In this document: positions 24,482-33,852 of the stretch, one piece after another
Position numbering within the stretch: the stretch's first letter is position 1
How the letters are laid out: each line of letters opens with the position of its first letter
Assembly: GCA_964509075.1 (NCBI GenBank)
Contig: CAZDWC010000001.1
Coordinates: 62,001-126,000 of the forward strand
Direction of reading: 5' to 3'
DNA length: 64,000 bases
Source of the DNA: UBA7239 sp964509075
GTDB taxonomy: Bacteria; Pseudomonadota; Gammaproteobacteria; Pseudomonadales; UBA7239
Program-made: the position numbers and the translations under genes
Notes under the pieces: generated by a model
What the model was told of the DNA's origin: nothing
Database searches by the model: none
What the model saw: the letters and a program-made list of their open reading frames with translations, nothing else

Positions 24482-25854
24482 ATACGCGAACTATTCCTGT
24501 CGCTAAAGGCCTGCCACTGATTGGCAGTCTGTTCCGGATGATACGCAGTCCGCTGGACGGTTTGTTGTCCATGCGTCGTGAATGCGGTGATGTTTTCTGT
24601 TTCAAGGTTTTTCACCAGACAATGCTGGTAATGACCGGGACCGATGCCAACCGTTTTCTCAGTGAAGAGGGCAAGGATTGCATTATCTCCGGCGAGTACT
24701 GGAGAGACGTGGTCGAATACTGGCAGTGTCCGAAAGTGCTGATATCCATTGATGGCCAGGAACACATTGACGAGCGTCGCTTGTGGAAACGCTATATCTC
24801 GCGCGATGTTGCCAACAGCGAGCAGTCGGAGATGTTTGCTGTGGTGCGCGACTTTACGGATTTGTATGCGCACGGTGAGGCCACGTCGGTGCGCAAGTTC
24901 TGCCGTGCGCTGGTGACGCGCGAACTGTCTTTCCTGTTTACCGGCGAAGTGTTCCAGTTGCCGCCCGAGCTCTCGCAGTCGCTGGTGGAATGGATGAGAA
25001 TCGTGTTGAGCGTCAAAGGCGCCAAAAGCCTGCCTGGTTTCATGATGAAACTGCCGGCTTTCCGCAGGCATGACAGGAACGTGCGGGCGTTTGCCGATGA
25101 ATTGTTGCGACGTGCGCGCACGCGGCTCGATGAAGATAGTCTGTATTCAATGATGATCAAACGCGTGGACAGTGATCCCGCACGCGAGGAAAGCGAGTTG
25201 CTGATGATCCTGTTGATGCCCTTTATTGCCGGGCTCGACACGCTGGCCAACACCATGACGTTTTTCTTTCATGAGCTGCTCAATAATGCGGCATTGCTGG
25301 CGCGTGTGCGCGCCGATGTTGATGCGGCCTGTGAAGCCAATGGCGGCACAGTGCCGGGGCCTGAAGTCATGCGCAATATTCCTGCACTGTTCGGCGCTGT
25401 TCAGGAAACCTTGCGCCGCTATCCGGTTGCCTTCGCTACCATGCGTCATGCGGCAAAGGATTTTGATTATCAGGGTTATCGCGTCACTGCCGGGCAACAG
25501 ATCATTTTCTTCTCGTCGGGCCCGCATTTTGATCCGCAGCTGTTTCGCGATCCCGAAGCCTTCGATATCGACCGTTTTCTCGAGCCGCGTCTCGAACAGC
25601 GCGCACGCTATGCGTTCTCGCCTTATGGTCGCGGCCCGCACATCTGTCTGGGTGCCGCCATGGCTGAAAGTATTTTCCTGTCCACGACAGCCTATCTGTT
25701 GCGCCATTATGAATTCGCAGCAAGCAAACCAGGCAAACGCTACCGGCCCGTGTTCGAGCCGGGCATGGGCTTGCCGGATACCTTCAGCATGCACATCACA
25801 AAACGCGACATTCCAACAACGCAAACCGCTATGGCGGCAACGAGGTCAGCATGA
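24478..25854 (+). CDS. cytochrome P450
   Basis: The 458-residue protein has the P450 hallmarks: the I-helix IAGLDTLANTM (acid-alcohol pair, D then T), the ExxR motif in QETLRRYPVAFATMRHA, and the heme-thiolate signature FSPYGRGPHICLGAAMAE with the cysteine ligand. There is no membrane anchor, so it is a soluble bacterial type needing separate ferredoxin and reductase partners, none of which is in the window. The ATG at 24478 overlaps the previous stop by 4 bases, and its own stop overlaps the hydrolase start by 4, so the genes are translationally coupled. Confidence 0.95.
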   Translation: MNTRTIPVAKGLPLIGSLFRMIRSPLDGLLSMRRECGDVFCFKVFHQTMLVMTGTDANRFLSEEGKDCIISGEYWRDVVEYWQCPKVLISIDGQEHIDERRLWKRYISRDVANSEQSEMFAVVRDFTDLYAHGEATSVRKFCRALVTRELSFLFTGEVFQLPPELSQSLVEWMRIVLSVKGAKSLPGFMMKLPAFRRHDRNVRAFADELLRRARTRLDEDSLYSMMIKRVDSDPAREESELLMILLMPFIAGLDTLANTMTFFFHELLNNAALLARVRADVDAACEANGGTVPGPEVMRNIPALFGAVQETLRRYPVAFATMRHAAKDFDYQGYRVTAGQQIIFFSSGPHFDPQLFRDPEAFDIDRFLEPRLEQRARYAFSPYGRGPHICLGAAMAESIFLSTTAYLLRHYEFAASKPGKRYRPVFEPGMGLPDTFSMHITKRDIPTTQTAMAATRSA

Positions 25855-26999
25855 ACAAATGGCAAATCGCGATACTGGTTTTCGCCGTACTCGCAGCAGT
25901 GGGTTACTGGTTTGTCGCAATGCCTGCGACAGTGGTGCCTTCGGGTGCAGTCAGTCAGGCGCGATTTACACCGGGGCCTTACAAAGTCATTGCGGATGAG
26001 TTCAAGGCAGTGGATGAGAAACGTGCCACATCACCCAATAATGATTTCGCCGGTCGCCCGGTGCGCGTCTTGAAAGGCAAAGTGTGGCGGCCGGAGGGTA
26101 TGAAAACTCCCGGCCCTTTGCTGGTGTACAGCCACGGTTTCATGTCATTCCATCAGGAAGGCCTGTATCTGGTGCGCTTTCTCGCCAGTCACGGCTACAC
26201 CGTAGTGGCTGTCGATTATCCGTTGACCAACTTTTTTGCGCCGGGCAAACCGCTGGTTTCGGATGTGGTGAACCAGCCGGGGGATGTGAGTTTCCTGATT
26301 GATACGATGCTGGCGCGTGCACAGGATAAAAACGATGTGCTGTATCACACGATTGACGAGAAAAAAATCGCTGTGGCTGGCGTTTCGCTCGGCGGTATGA
26401 CGTCAACACTGGCGGCGTTTCATCGCAAGGTACGCGATCCGCGCATCACGGCAGCGATTTCGATTGCCGGCCCCGGCACCATGTTCACGGCAGACTTTTT
26501 TGCCGGCAGCACGTTGCCGTATTTGATGATTTACGGTGATGGCGACGCCATCATCCCCTACGCTAAAAATGCTGCGCCGATTCCACAAAAATATCCGGGC
26601 ACGATTCTGGTGACGCTCAAGGATGCCTCGCATGCAGGCTTTGCCCAGCCGGCGTCCACGTTCATGCGTTTCATCGCCAATCCGGATGGTGTCGGTTGTC
26701 GGGAAGTGCGCAAGGGGCTCAAGAACAAGCCGGCGGGTGCCAAAGAACCTGAGTTCATGCCGGGGCTGGATGGTTCGGAATACGGTATTGATCTCAGTGA
26801 CCGCGCCGAGCCTTGCACTTCGCCCCTCATACCGGTGGCGATGACAGCGGCGCGTCAGCACATGTTTACTGTGTTGGCGGCACATGCATTCCTGCAAAGC
26901 CATTTTGCTGCAGATGCTGCCGAGCGTGAACAGTCGCAACAGTACTTGATGAATGTGTTGCCAAAGGAAAATACTGCGGACGTTCGCGTCACGCAGTAA
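25851..26999 (+). CDS. alpha/beta hydrolase, membrane-anchored or exported
   Basis: The 382-residue protein starts with an uncleaved or poorly cleaved hydrophobic segment (IAILVFAVLAAVGYWFVAM). An alpha/beta hydrolase domain of dienelactone-hydrolase or chlorophyllase type follows. The oxyanion region is LLVYSHGFMSFHQEG, the nucleophile elbow VAGVSLGGMTSTLA, the acid YGDGDAIIPY and the catalytic His DASHAGFAQ. It is last in the operon with the P450 and LLM oxidase and probably hydrolyses an ester or lactone. Only 6 bases separate it from the convergent histidine kinase, and no terminator is visible. Confidence 0.86.
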   Translation: MNKWQIAILVFAVLAAVGYWFVAMPATVVPSGAVSQARFTPGPYKVIADEFKAVDEKRATSPNNDFAGRPVRVLKGKVWRPEGMKTPGPLLVYSHGFMSFHQEGLYLVRFLASHGYTVVAVDYPLTNFFAPGKPLVSDVVNQPGDVSFLIDTMLARAQDKNDVLYHTIDEKKIAVAGVSLGGMTSTLAAFHRKVRDPRITAAISIAGPGTMFTADFFAGSTLPYLMIYGDGDAIIPYAKNAAPIPQKYPGTILVTLKDASHAGFAQPASTFMRFIANPDGVGCREVRKGLKNKPAGAKEPEFMPGLDGSEYGIDLSDRAEPCTSPLIPVAMTAARQHMFTVLAAHAFLQSHFAADAAEREQSQQYLMNVLPKENTADVRVTQ

Positions 27000-27005
27000 A
27001 GAACT

Positions 27006-28802
27006 TCATGTTTCAGGGTTGCAGTGTTCCTGCGTCTGGCGGACAGGTGGATAGAACGCCGTGTCTGGTAATGTCTTTGCATTTCCGGATGCCGGCGTGG
27101 CTGATTCCGCGTGGCGCAGGATGGTAAACAGGGCCTGGTCAATATCGATGGGTTTGGAGATAAAGGCTGTCATGCCAGCATCGCTGCAGCGTTTACGCTC
27201 CATCGCAGTGACGCCTGCGGTCATGGCGATAACCGGTAATTCGCGCAAATGCAGTTGCGTGCGCATGATGCGAGTGGCGGTGAGGCCGTCCATTCGTGGC
27301 ATCTGCACATCCATCAGTACCAGTTGGTAAGTGGCAGCGTTGGTGCGCAGTTTTTCGATGGCCTCTTCGCCATTGCCGGCAATGTCGAGTGTGGCGCCAG
27401 CATCCTGCAGCAAGCTTTCTGCCACGGCCTGGTTGAAGACATTGTCTTCAACCAGCAGCAGGTGAATGCCACTGAGGGGTTTTCCCTGTGGTGTCACAGC
27501 TTGTGACACTGCTTCTGCTTGGCTTTCGCTGCGCAGCGAAAGCGGTGTTTTTACCGTGAAGCGGAAGGTGCTGCCCACGCCGGGTGTGCTCTGGATGGTG
27601 ATTTCACCGCCCATCAAATTCACCAGACGTTTGCAAATGGCCAATCCCAAACCGCTGCCACCATAGCGGCGCGTGACGGAATTATCGGCTTGTGTGAAGG
27701 CATCGAACAGGTGTTGCTGCTGCTCCTCGCTGATACCAATTCCGGTGTCGCGCACACTGAAAGACAGCCACAGATGTTGTTGATCCTGTCGCAGTACATC
27801 GACGTTGACGGCAATTTCGCCCGCATCGGTAAACTTGACGGCATTGCCGGTGAGATTGATCAGTATCTGTTGCAGGCGCAGGGCGTCGATATGGATGAAC
27901 GTTGGCAATGAAGCCGCCACATGGCTGTTGTAACGCAGTGGTTTTTCACCGATGGTGGATCGAATCATCGGTTGCAAGTCGTCGAGCAATTGCCTGAGAT
28001 TGCACTCGCGCTGTTCCAGTACCAGGCGACCAGCCTCGATGCGGGAAAAATCCAGGATGTCGTTGAGTATGCCCAGCAGTGATTTGCCGGCTTTGCGTAT
28101 GACGGCAACCTGTTCCTGTTGTTTGTGCGTGAGTGCAGATTTTTCCAGTACTTGTGCCATGCCCAATACGGCATTGAGTGGTGTGCGAATTTCATGGCTC
28201 ATGTTGGCCACGAATTCACTTTTGGCTCGGCTGGCACTTTCAGCCTTTTCTTTTGCTTCCAGCAGCGCGCGTTGTGCATCCTGATATTCGCGCATGATAC
28301 CCAGCAATCGTTCCTGCTCCAGTTCCACCTGAATGCAATCGGCAATGTCGCGCAGCATATTGCGTTCGGCGGCGGTCAGTTTGCGTGGGTGCGGGTCAAT
28401 GATGCACAGCGTGCCGACATGAAAACCATCCTGGGTGCTGAGCGGTGCTCCGGCATAGAAGCGGATAGCCGGCGGGCCGGTGACCAGTGGATTGTCGGCG
28501 AAGCGATCGTCTTCCAGTGCATTGCTCACTTCGAAAATATCGTCCTGCAAAATCGCATGGCCGCAAAACGAAATGTCCCTCGGCGTCTGCTCCGCTTCCA
28601 GTCCCTGTCTGGATTTGAACCACTGCCGGTCGCTGTCGATCAGGCTGATCAATGCCATCTGCGTGCCGAAATGCTGCTGGGCAATACGGGTCAGGCGATC
28701 GAAACGCGACTCGGGTGCTGTATCCAGTACGCATAGATGATGCAGGCAGGCAAGACGCTCTGCTTCATTGGAGGGAAACGCGGGAGCCTGCACAACAGTC
28801 AC
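27006..28802 (-). CDS. cytoplasmic GAF hybrid histidine kinase
   Basis: The 598-residue protein has a GAF domain (about 20-165) with no membrane helix, a short coiled coil, and a HisKA domain with phospho-accepting His 203 in ANMSHEIRTPLNAVLG. An HATPase domain follows (NLTGNAVKFTD, DTGIGISEEQ, GGSGLGLAICKRL), then a receiver domain with Asp 498 in LVLMDVQMPRMDG. It should autophosphorylate in response to a cytoplasmic ligand sensed by GAF; the output partner is not in the window. The GTG at 28802 starts the reading used; a GTG at 28793 is also possible. It is divergent from a CHASE hybrid kinase. Confidence 0.9.
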   Translation of the reverse strand: MTVVQAPAFPSNEAERLACLHHLCVLDTAPESRFDRLTRIAQQHFGTQMALISLIDSDRQWFKSRQGLEAEQTPRDISFCGHAILQDDIFEVSNALEDDRFADNPLVTGPPAIRFYAGAPLSTQDGFHVGTLCIIDPHPRKLTAAERNMLRDIADCIQVELEQERLLGIMREYQDAQRALLEAKEKAESASRAKSEFVANMSHEIRTPLNAVLGMAQVLEKSALTHKQQEQVAVIRKAGKSLLGILNDILDFSRIEAGRLVLEQRECNLRQLLDDLQPMIRSTIGEKPLRYNSHVAASLPTFIHIDALRLQQILINLTGNAVKFTDAGEIAVNVDVLRQDQQHLWLSFSVRDTGIGISEEQQQHLFDAFTQADNSVTRRYGGSGLGLAICKRLVNLMGGEITIQSTPGVGSTFRFTVKTPLSLRSESQAEAVSQAVTPQGKPLSGIHLLLVEDNVFNQAVAESLLQDAGATLDIAGNGEEAIEKLRTNAATYQLVLMDVQMPRMDGLTATRIMRTQLHLRELPVIAMTAGVTAMERKRCSDAGMTAFISKPIDIDQALFTILRHAESATPASGNAKTLPDTAFYPPVRQTQEHCNPET

Positions 28803-28809
28803 CTGTCGG

Positions 28810-28880
28810 GAAACCGGAACATGCGCTGAGTATAGATGCCATTGCCAGTGTTGCTGCTGTTGCTACAGGCGAGAAACCGG
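28810..28880. repeat. direct repeats between the two kinase genes
   Basis: GAAACCGG occurs at 28810-28817 and 28873-28880, each followed within one to three bases by CATG. Start-to-start spacing is 63 bases, about six helical turns, which places both on the same DNA face. The sites sit in the 129-base divergent promoter region, so a shared operator is possible. Confidence 0.4.
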
Positions 28881-28931
28881 CATGTCGTCTAGTCTGCAAG
28901 GGATGCTATTTTTATCCCTGCCGGGTCAGTT

Positions 28932-31583
28932 ATGCCAGTGTCATCGCCTTACAAGCCGGTTTTTCTTGCTGCAGCCATTTTCATGCTGGGTTTGCTGGTT
29001 ACGGCTGTCGTGACAGCGCACTTTTACCGGGAATATCAAACGGTGCGACAGGAGAGGTTTGCCAATCTGGCCAATCGCCTGCAGGACGATATCCAGTTGG
29101 CGCATACCAGCGTGCTGCACGGCCTGAAAGGCGCACGCGGTGTCTATGCCGCCAGTCGTTCCGTGGAGCGGGCGGAGTTTCGCAATTATGTGGCCTCACG
29201 CGATCTTGCAAAGGATTTTCCCGGCGTGCGCGGTTTCGGATTCATCCAACCGGTACCCCGCGCGCAGCTGGAGACATTTGTGGCGGCAGAACGCGCAGAC
29301 GGTGCGGCAGACTTTGTCGTGCGCAGCAGTGGTGACTTGCCGATGCTGTATGTCATCAAGTTTATCGATCCGCTGGATAACAACCGCGCGGCATGGGGCT
29401 TTGATGTGGGTTCCGAGGTGGTGCGGCGCACGGCTGTTGAAGCGGCGATTGCCAGTGGCAGGCCGACCATGACAGATCGGATCACTCTGGTGCAAGACAA
29501 TCAGCAGTCACCGGGTTATCTCTATCTGATGCCGGTGTACCGAAACGACACCTACCCGCAAACCCCCGAGGAGCGACGGGCGAGTATTCGTGGGCTTGTG
29601 TATGCGCCCGTAGTTGTTGCGGAACTGCTGGCAACTGTTGTTGCGGGCGAGCGGATGATTGCATTCACTATCGCTGATCAGAATGGAGATTTTCTGTTCA
29701 GCAGCGGTAATCGCGCGCCAGGATCAGGCGTGCCCATGCTTGAACGGGTGCTGCCAATAGGTGAAAAAAACTTGCTGCTCGTTATGGTGGCGACGCCTGC
29801 TTTCATGATGGATACAAGCAGTTATGGCAGTGCAATTGCAGTTGCTGTGGGTGTTGCAATCAGTGTGTTGCTGTCGCTGGCATTCTGGCTGCTTGCCACG
29901 CGGCAGCAGCGGGCAGAAAGTGTTGCAGAAGATATGATGCAGGAATTGCAAACACAGCATCGCTTGTTGCAACGTGTCACGGAATACAGCCCGGGATTTA
30001 TTTATCAGTACCAGCTCTTTGCGGATGGTCGTCACCGCATCCCTTTCGCTTCGCAGAAAATTGTCGAAACTTTCGGTGTGACAGTGGATGAGGTGAGGGA
30101 TGATGCTGCACCGGCTTTTGCCGTCATTCATCATGAGGATTTGCCGTCAGTCATGGCGTGCATTGATGAGTCGCGCAGGAGCTTGAAAGAATGGCGCTGT
30201 GAGTATCGGGTTGTATTGCCCGAGCGCGGTGTGCGCTGGCATCTGGGTGTCAGTGCGCCGGAAAAACTGCTGGATGGCAGTGTGTTGTGGCACGGTTTCA
30301 TCATGGATGTCACTGAGCGCAAACAACAGGAGGCTGAACAGTTGTTGCTCACTGCTGAATTGCAGGCCCAAACAACATTGGCCCACGAACTGGCACGCAA
30401 GGCAGAAGCTGCCAATCAGGCCAAGAGCAGTTTTCTGGCCAACATGAGTCACGAGTTGCGCACGCCGATGAATGGTGTGCTGGGTATGCTGCAGTTGCTT
30501 CAGCGTACGGAGCTGGATGAAAAACAGACAAACTTTGTACAAAAGTCGGAGGCGGCAGCACGCTCCCTGCTGGATATCCTTAATGATATTCTTGATCTTT
30601 CCAAAGTGGAGGCGGGCAAACTGGTACTTGATGACCATCCCTTTGTGCTGCCTTTGCTGGTGGAAGAAATACAGCAATTGCTTGTGGTGACATTGGCGGA
30701 CAAGAAATTGCAGTTGTATTGCTGTGTTGACGATGATGTGCCTGCCAACCTGGTCGGAGATGATCTGCGCCTGAAGCAAATACTGGTGAATCTGACCGGC
30801 AATGCCATCAAGTTTACCGAGAGTGGCAGTGTCAGCTTGCAGGTGCAGCGCATTCGTGTGCCGCAAACAACATTGGATGGAACGGCTGTGGCGTTGCGCT
30901 TTTCCGTGCGTGACACAGGTATCGGAATTTCTGAAGAGCAGAAATGCCATATCTTCGACAGTTTTTCCCAGGCAGAGACATCGACCACTCGCCGATTCGG
31001 TGGCACGGGACTTGGTCTGGCCATATGCCAGAAACTGGTGGCAATGATGGGAGGGGAGCTGAAGCTGGACAGCGCTCCGGGTGTCGGCAGTCATTTTTAT
31101 TTTGATCTGGATATGCGTGTTGCTTCGCTGCAAGTTGCTCCGCTTGCTGGCAATGCTGTCGCGCAAACCGACCTGTCAGGTATGCGTCTGTTGCTGGTGG
31201 AAGACAATGCATTCAACCAGCAGGTTGCCTGTGATTTGCTGCAACTTGCCGGCGCTGAAGTCACTGTCGCCGAAAACGGCAAGCTATGTCTCGATCGCTT
31301 GCGCAGTGCCGCGCAGCCATTTGATGCCGTGCTGATGGATTTGCAAATGCCAGTGATGGATGGCTTTGCCGCCACGGCTGAAATTCGCAACACGCTGGGT
31401 TTGAAAAGTTTGCCGATCATTGCCATGACAGCGAATGTGATGGCCACGGACATTGAGGCAACGCGTGCGGCCGGCATGAACGAACACATTGGCAAGCCGT
31501 TTGAGCTTGATGCGGTAGTTGCTACGCTGTTGCACCATGTCAAACTGTCTGCACCGACTGCAGGCGGCCCTTCGTTGCAATGA
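28932..31583 (+). CDS. CHASE-PAS hybrid histidine kinase
   Basis: The 883-residue protein has a membrane helix at about 9-30 and a periplasmic CHASE domain (about 60-270, with GVRGFGFIQPVPRAQ and FIDPLDNNRAAWGFDVGSE cut as GFDVGSE). A second helix at about 295-318, a PAS domain (about 345-470), and a coiled coil follow. HisKA carries His 507 in ANMSHELRTPMNG, followed by HATPase (NLTGNAIKFTE, DTGIGISEEQ, GGTGLGLAICQKL) and a receiver with Asp 803 in AVLMDLQMPVMDG. It senses an external small molecule. A small hairpin (AGGGAT with ATCCCT) lies just before the start. Confidence 0.92.
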   Translation: MPVSSPYKPVFLAAAIFMLGLLVTAVVTAHFYREYQTVRQERFANLANRLQDDIQLAHTSVLHGLKGARGVYAASRSVERAEFRNYVASRDLAKDFPGVRGFGFIQPVPRAQLETFVAAERADGAADFVVRSSGDLPMLYVIKFIDPLDNNRAAWGFDVGSEVVRRTAVEAAIASGRPTMTDRITLVQDNQQSPGYLYLMPVYRNDTYPQTPEERRASIRGLVYAPVVVAELLATVVAGERMIAFTIADQNGDFLFSSGNRAPGSGVPMLERVLPIGEKNLLLVMVATPAFMMDTSSYGSAIAVAVGVAISVLLSLAFWLLATRQQRAESVAEDMMQELQTQHRLLQRVTEYSPGFIYQYQLFADGRHRIPFASQKIVETFGVTVDEVRDDAAPAFAVIHHEDLPSVMACIDESRRSLKEWRCEYRVVLPERGVRWHLGVSAPEKLLDGSVLWHGFIMDVTERKQQEAEQLLLTAELQAQTTLAHELARKAEAANQAKSSFLANMSHELRTPMNGVLGMLQLLQRTELDEKQTNFVQKSEAAARSLLDILNDILDLSKVEAGKLVLDDHPFVLPLLVEEIQQLLVVTLADKKLQLYCCVDDDVPANLVGDDLRLKQILVNLTGNAIKFTESGSVSLQVQRIRVPQTTLDGTAVALRFSVRDTGIGISEEQKCHIFDSFSQAETSTTRRFGGTGLGLAICQKLVAMMGGELKLDSAPGVGSHFYFDLDMRVASLQVAPLAGNAVAQTDLSGMRLLLVEDNAFNQQVACDLLQLAGAEVTVAENGKLCLDRLRSAAQPFDAVLMDLQMPVMDGFAATAEIRNTLGLKSLPIIAMTANVMATDIEATRAAGMNEHIGKPFELDAVVATLLHHVKLSAPTAGGPSLQ

Positions 31584-31592
31584 TGTTGTCGT

Positions 31593-32801
31593 TTAATGGC
31601 CTGCAACATCGCGCACGAAAACAGCTTTCAGGTAAGCCGTTTCCGGAATCAGCGGATGCACGGGGTGATCGCCACCGGCACCGCCTGCATGCACGATTTG
31701 CAGGAGGCGCTGACTGTTGCGGGCCGCAGAGCCGATCACGCCAGTCAGTTCATCCATCGTCAATGACATCGAACAGGAGCCGCTGACCAAGAGGCCGCCG
31801 GGTGCGAGCAGTTTCAGTGCCAGTTGGTTGTGATGGTGGTAAGCCTTGAGGCCTGCCGCGTGATCCTTGCGGCGTTTGATGAAAGCCGGTGGATCGAGTA
31901 CCACAATGTCGAAACGTTGGCCGGCATGCAGGAGGTGTTTCATCATTTCGTCTGCCTGTCCTTGCAAACAGGAAACCGGCGCTTTTTTATCGCCGTGCTG
32001 CTGATAGCGTGCTGCATTGCGATTGACGGCTTCCAGCGCGAGATCGGAACTGTCGATGGCGGTGAGGCTGGCTGCGCCGGCAGCCAGTGCCTGCACGCCC
32101 CAGCCGCCGGCGTAACTGAAAACATCCAGCACGCTGGCGCCTTTGCTCAGGCGCTGCAGGAACGCGCGGTTTTCGCGGTGATCGTAGAACCAGCCGGTTT
32201 TCTGGCCTTCGCGCAGTGGTGCTTCCAGCGTCACGCCGTTTTCTTCCAGTGTTATCCAGGCGGGCACGTCGCCATGTGCCTCAATGCCGGTTGCAAGTCC
32301 TTCTGCTTCGCGTGCCAGTGAATCGTTGCGAAACAGCACGCCCTTCGGTGCGCACACGACTTCCAGTGCTGCCAGTACATCCGCTTGCAGTGCGGCCATG
32401 CCGGCGCTGTTGCATTGCACGGACAGCACATCGCCGTAGCGATCCACCACCAGACCCGGCAGGAAATCGCTATCGCCGTAAGCCAGGCGGTAAAAGGGTT
32501 TTTGGTAGAGATGATCGCGCCAATGCATCGCCGTGCGCAGGCGTTGCTCAAGCAACTGGCGATCCAGTGGCTGTGCAGCATCGCGCGACACCAGTCGCGC
32601 GCAGATCAGGTGATTCGGGTTCATCATCGCCACGCCCAGTGCATGGCCGGCGGCATCCTGCACGATCACCTGTTCGCCGGCGGCAAACGTCTTGAGCGGT
32701 GAGCGCTTGTTGTCCACCTCGTTGCTGTATATCCACAGATGGCCGCCGCGGATGCGGCGCTCGGCGTTCTTGTTGAGCCAGAGTGTATTGAGGAGGGGCA
32801 T
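31593..32801 (-). CDS. rlmI: 23S rRNA (cytosine-C5)-methyltransferase RlmI-like
   Basis: The 402-residue protein matches RlmI, which methylates C1962 of 23S rRNA. The N-terminal PUA domain contains NAERRIRGGHLWIYSNEV. A central domain contains YGDSDFLPGLVVDRYGD, and the Rossmann methyltransferase has DVFSYAGGWGVQALA (SAM motif) and VLDPPAFIKRRKD (motif IV). The Cys in VSGSCSMSLT fits the family's catalytic cysteine region. The ATG at 32801 follows AGGAGG-like DNA is not clear, but the longer frame to 33065 runs into the divergent HDOD promoter region. Confidence 0.9.
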   Translation of the reverse strand: MPLLNTLWLNKNAERRIRGGHLWIYSNEVDNKRSPLKTFAAGEQVIVQDAAGHALGVAMMNPNHLICARLVSRDAAQPLDRQLLEQRLRTAMHWRDHLYQKPFYRLAYGDSDFLPGLVVDRYGDVLSVQCNSAGMAALQADVLAALEVVCAPKGVLFRNDSLAREAEGLATGIEAHGDVPAWITLEENGVTLEAPLREGQKTGWFYDHRENRAFLQRLSKGASVLDVFSYAGGWGVQALAAGAASLTAIDSSDLALEAVNRNAARYQQHGDKKAPVSCLQGQADEMMKHLLHAGQRFDIVVLDPPAFIKRRKDHAAGLKAYHHHNQLALKLLAPGGLLVSGSCSMSLTMDELTGVIGSAARNSQRLLQIVHAGGAGGDHPVHPLIPETAYLKAVFVRDVAGH

Positions 32802-32880
32802 TCGAGTTTCCGCGAGATGGGCAGCGCAGATTATACGCTGGTCTACACTGACTGGAGTTTCAGTCGCAGGAGCGTCGCGC

Positions 32881-33759
32881 GTGAGCCTTGAACTCAGTTC
32901 CGCCCAGATCGATAGTCTGATGCACGGCATCAAGATCCCGCCACAGCCGCAAATCCTGATTGACCTGCAACACGCACAACAGGATCCGGACTGCACGGTG
33001 GAAACTGTGGCGGGCATTGTCGGACGTGATGCCGGCTTGTCCGGCAGTGTGCTGAAGACGGTCAACTCTCCCCTGTTTGGCCTCAGTCATCAGCTGACGT
33101 CGATCAAGCAGGCCGTCACCAGGCTCGGCACGCGTTCGGTGATGAGCATTGCCCAGGCTTTTTCGCTGCGCTGCGCCTTGTCGGAAGCCGACAACGCGGC
33201 ACTCGAACTGTTCTGGGACAATGCCAACGATGTTGCCCAGTGCTGCACGCTGGTGGCCAACCAGATCGGTTACGGCAACCCGGAAGAGGCTTATTGCCTG
33301 GGCTTGTTCCACAACTGTGCGGTGCCGGCGCTGTTGCTGCGGTTTCCCGATTATCTCGATGTGGTGCGCTCGGCCTATGCGCAGGTTGAGCAGGCGGACA
33401 GGCGCGTCATCGATGCCGAAAATGATTTGCTGAACACGAATCACGCGGTGGTGGGTTACTTCATCGCCCGTGCCTGGAACATGCCGGCCTATTTCTGTGA
33501 AGCCATTTCCGAACACCACAATGTGGCGCAGATATTTCATCCGGATGATCACAGCGACAGACACAAGAAAATGCTGATTGCCGTGTTGAAGATTGCCGAG
33601 CATCTGTGCGCCACCTGTTCGGTACTGGGAGGGCATGAGCGCGACTGGGAGTGGGAGCACAATGCGGCGGAAATCCTGCTCTACGTCGACCTTTCCGAAT
33701 ACGATCTCGAGAACCTGCGCGCGCAGATGCACGATATGGGCATGGGCGTTCGTCATTAG
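32881..33759 (+). CDS. HDOD domain signalling protein
   Basis: The 292-residue protein is almost entirely an HDOD domain: IKIPPQPQILIDLQHAQQDP, VAGIVGRDAGLSGSVLKTVN, and LGLFHNCAVPALL, where the HD metal-binding residues of true phosphohydrolases are replaced by HN. A helical tail with SEHHNVAQIFHP follows. HDOD proteins are non-enzymatic scaffolds in c-di-GMP, stress and two-component signalling. The GTG at 32881 is preceded by AGGAG at 8 bases; the frame upstream overlaps rlmI on the other strand. It is monocistronic upstream of pgk. Confidence 0.85.
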   Translation: MSLELSSAQIDSLMHGIKIPPQPQILIDLQHAQQDPDCTVETVAGIVGRDAGLSGSVLKTVNSPLFGLSHQLTSIKQAVTRLGTRSVMSIAQAFSLRCALSEADNAALELFWDNANDVAQCCTLVANQIGYGNPEEAYCLGLFHNCAVPALLLRFPDYLDVVRSAYAQVEQADRRVIDAENDLLNTNHAVVGYFIARAWNMPAYFCEAISEHHNVAQIFHPDDHSDRHKKMLIAVLKIAEHLCATCSVLGGHERDWEWEHNAAEILLYVDLSEYDLENLRAQMHDMGMGVRH

Positions 33760-33809
33760 CCACACCGGGAGTCATGTTTAAAGCCGTGGGCGCTGGCTGG
33801 CATCATCGG

Positions 33810-33815
33810 TATAAT
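33810..33815 (+). promoter_or_regulatory. -10 box of the pgk-fba promoter
   Basis: A perfect TATAAT lies 37 bases before the pgk GTG. The -35 region at 17 bases (TGGGCG) is poor, so an activator may be needed. Confidence 0.5.
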
Positions 33816-33852
33816 GGCCGGCCAATAAGTAAAGCGCCCCGGGAGGCTGGCT

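Noticed and set aside
30147..31166. Minus-strand ORF of 339 codons inside the CHASE-PAS kinase gene
   Set aside because: It is opposite conserved HisKA and HATPase motifs and shows no motif of its own.
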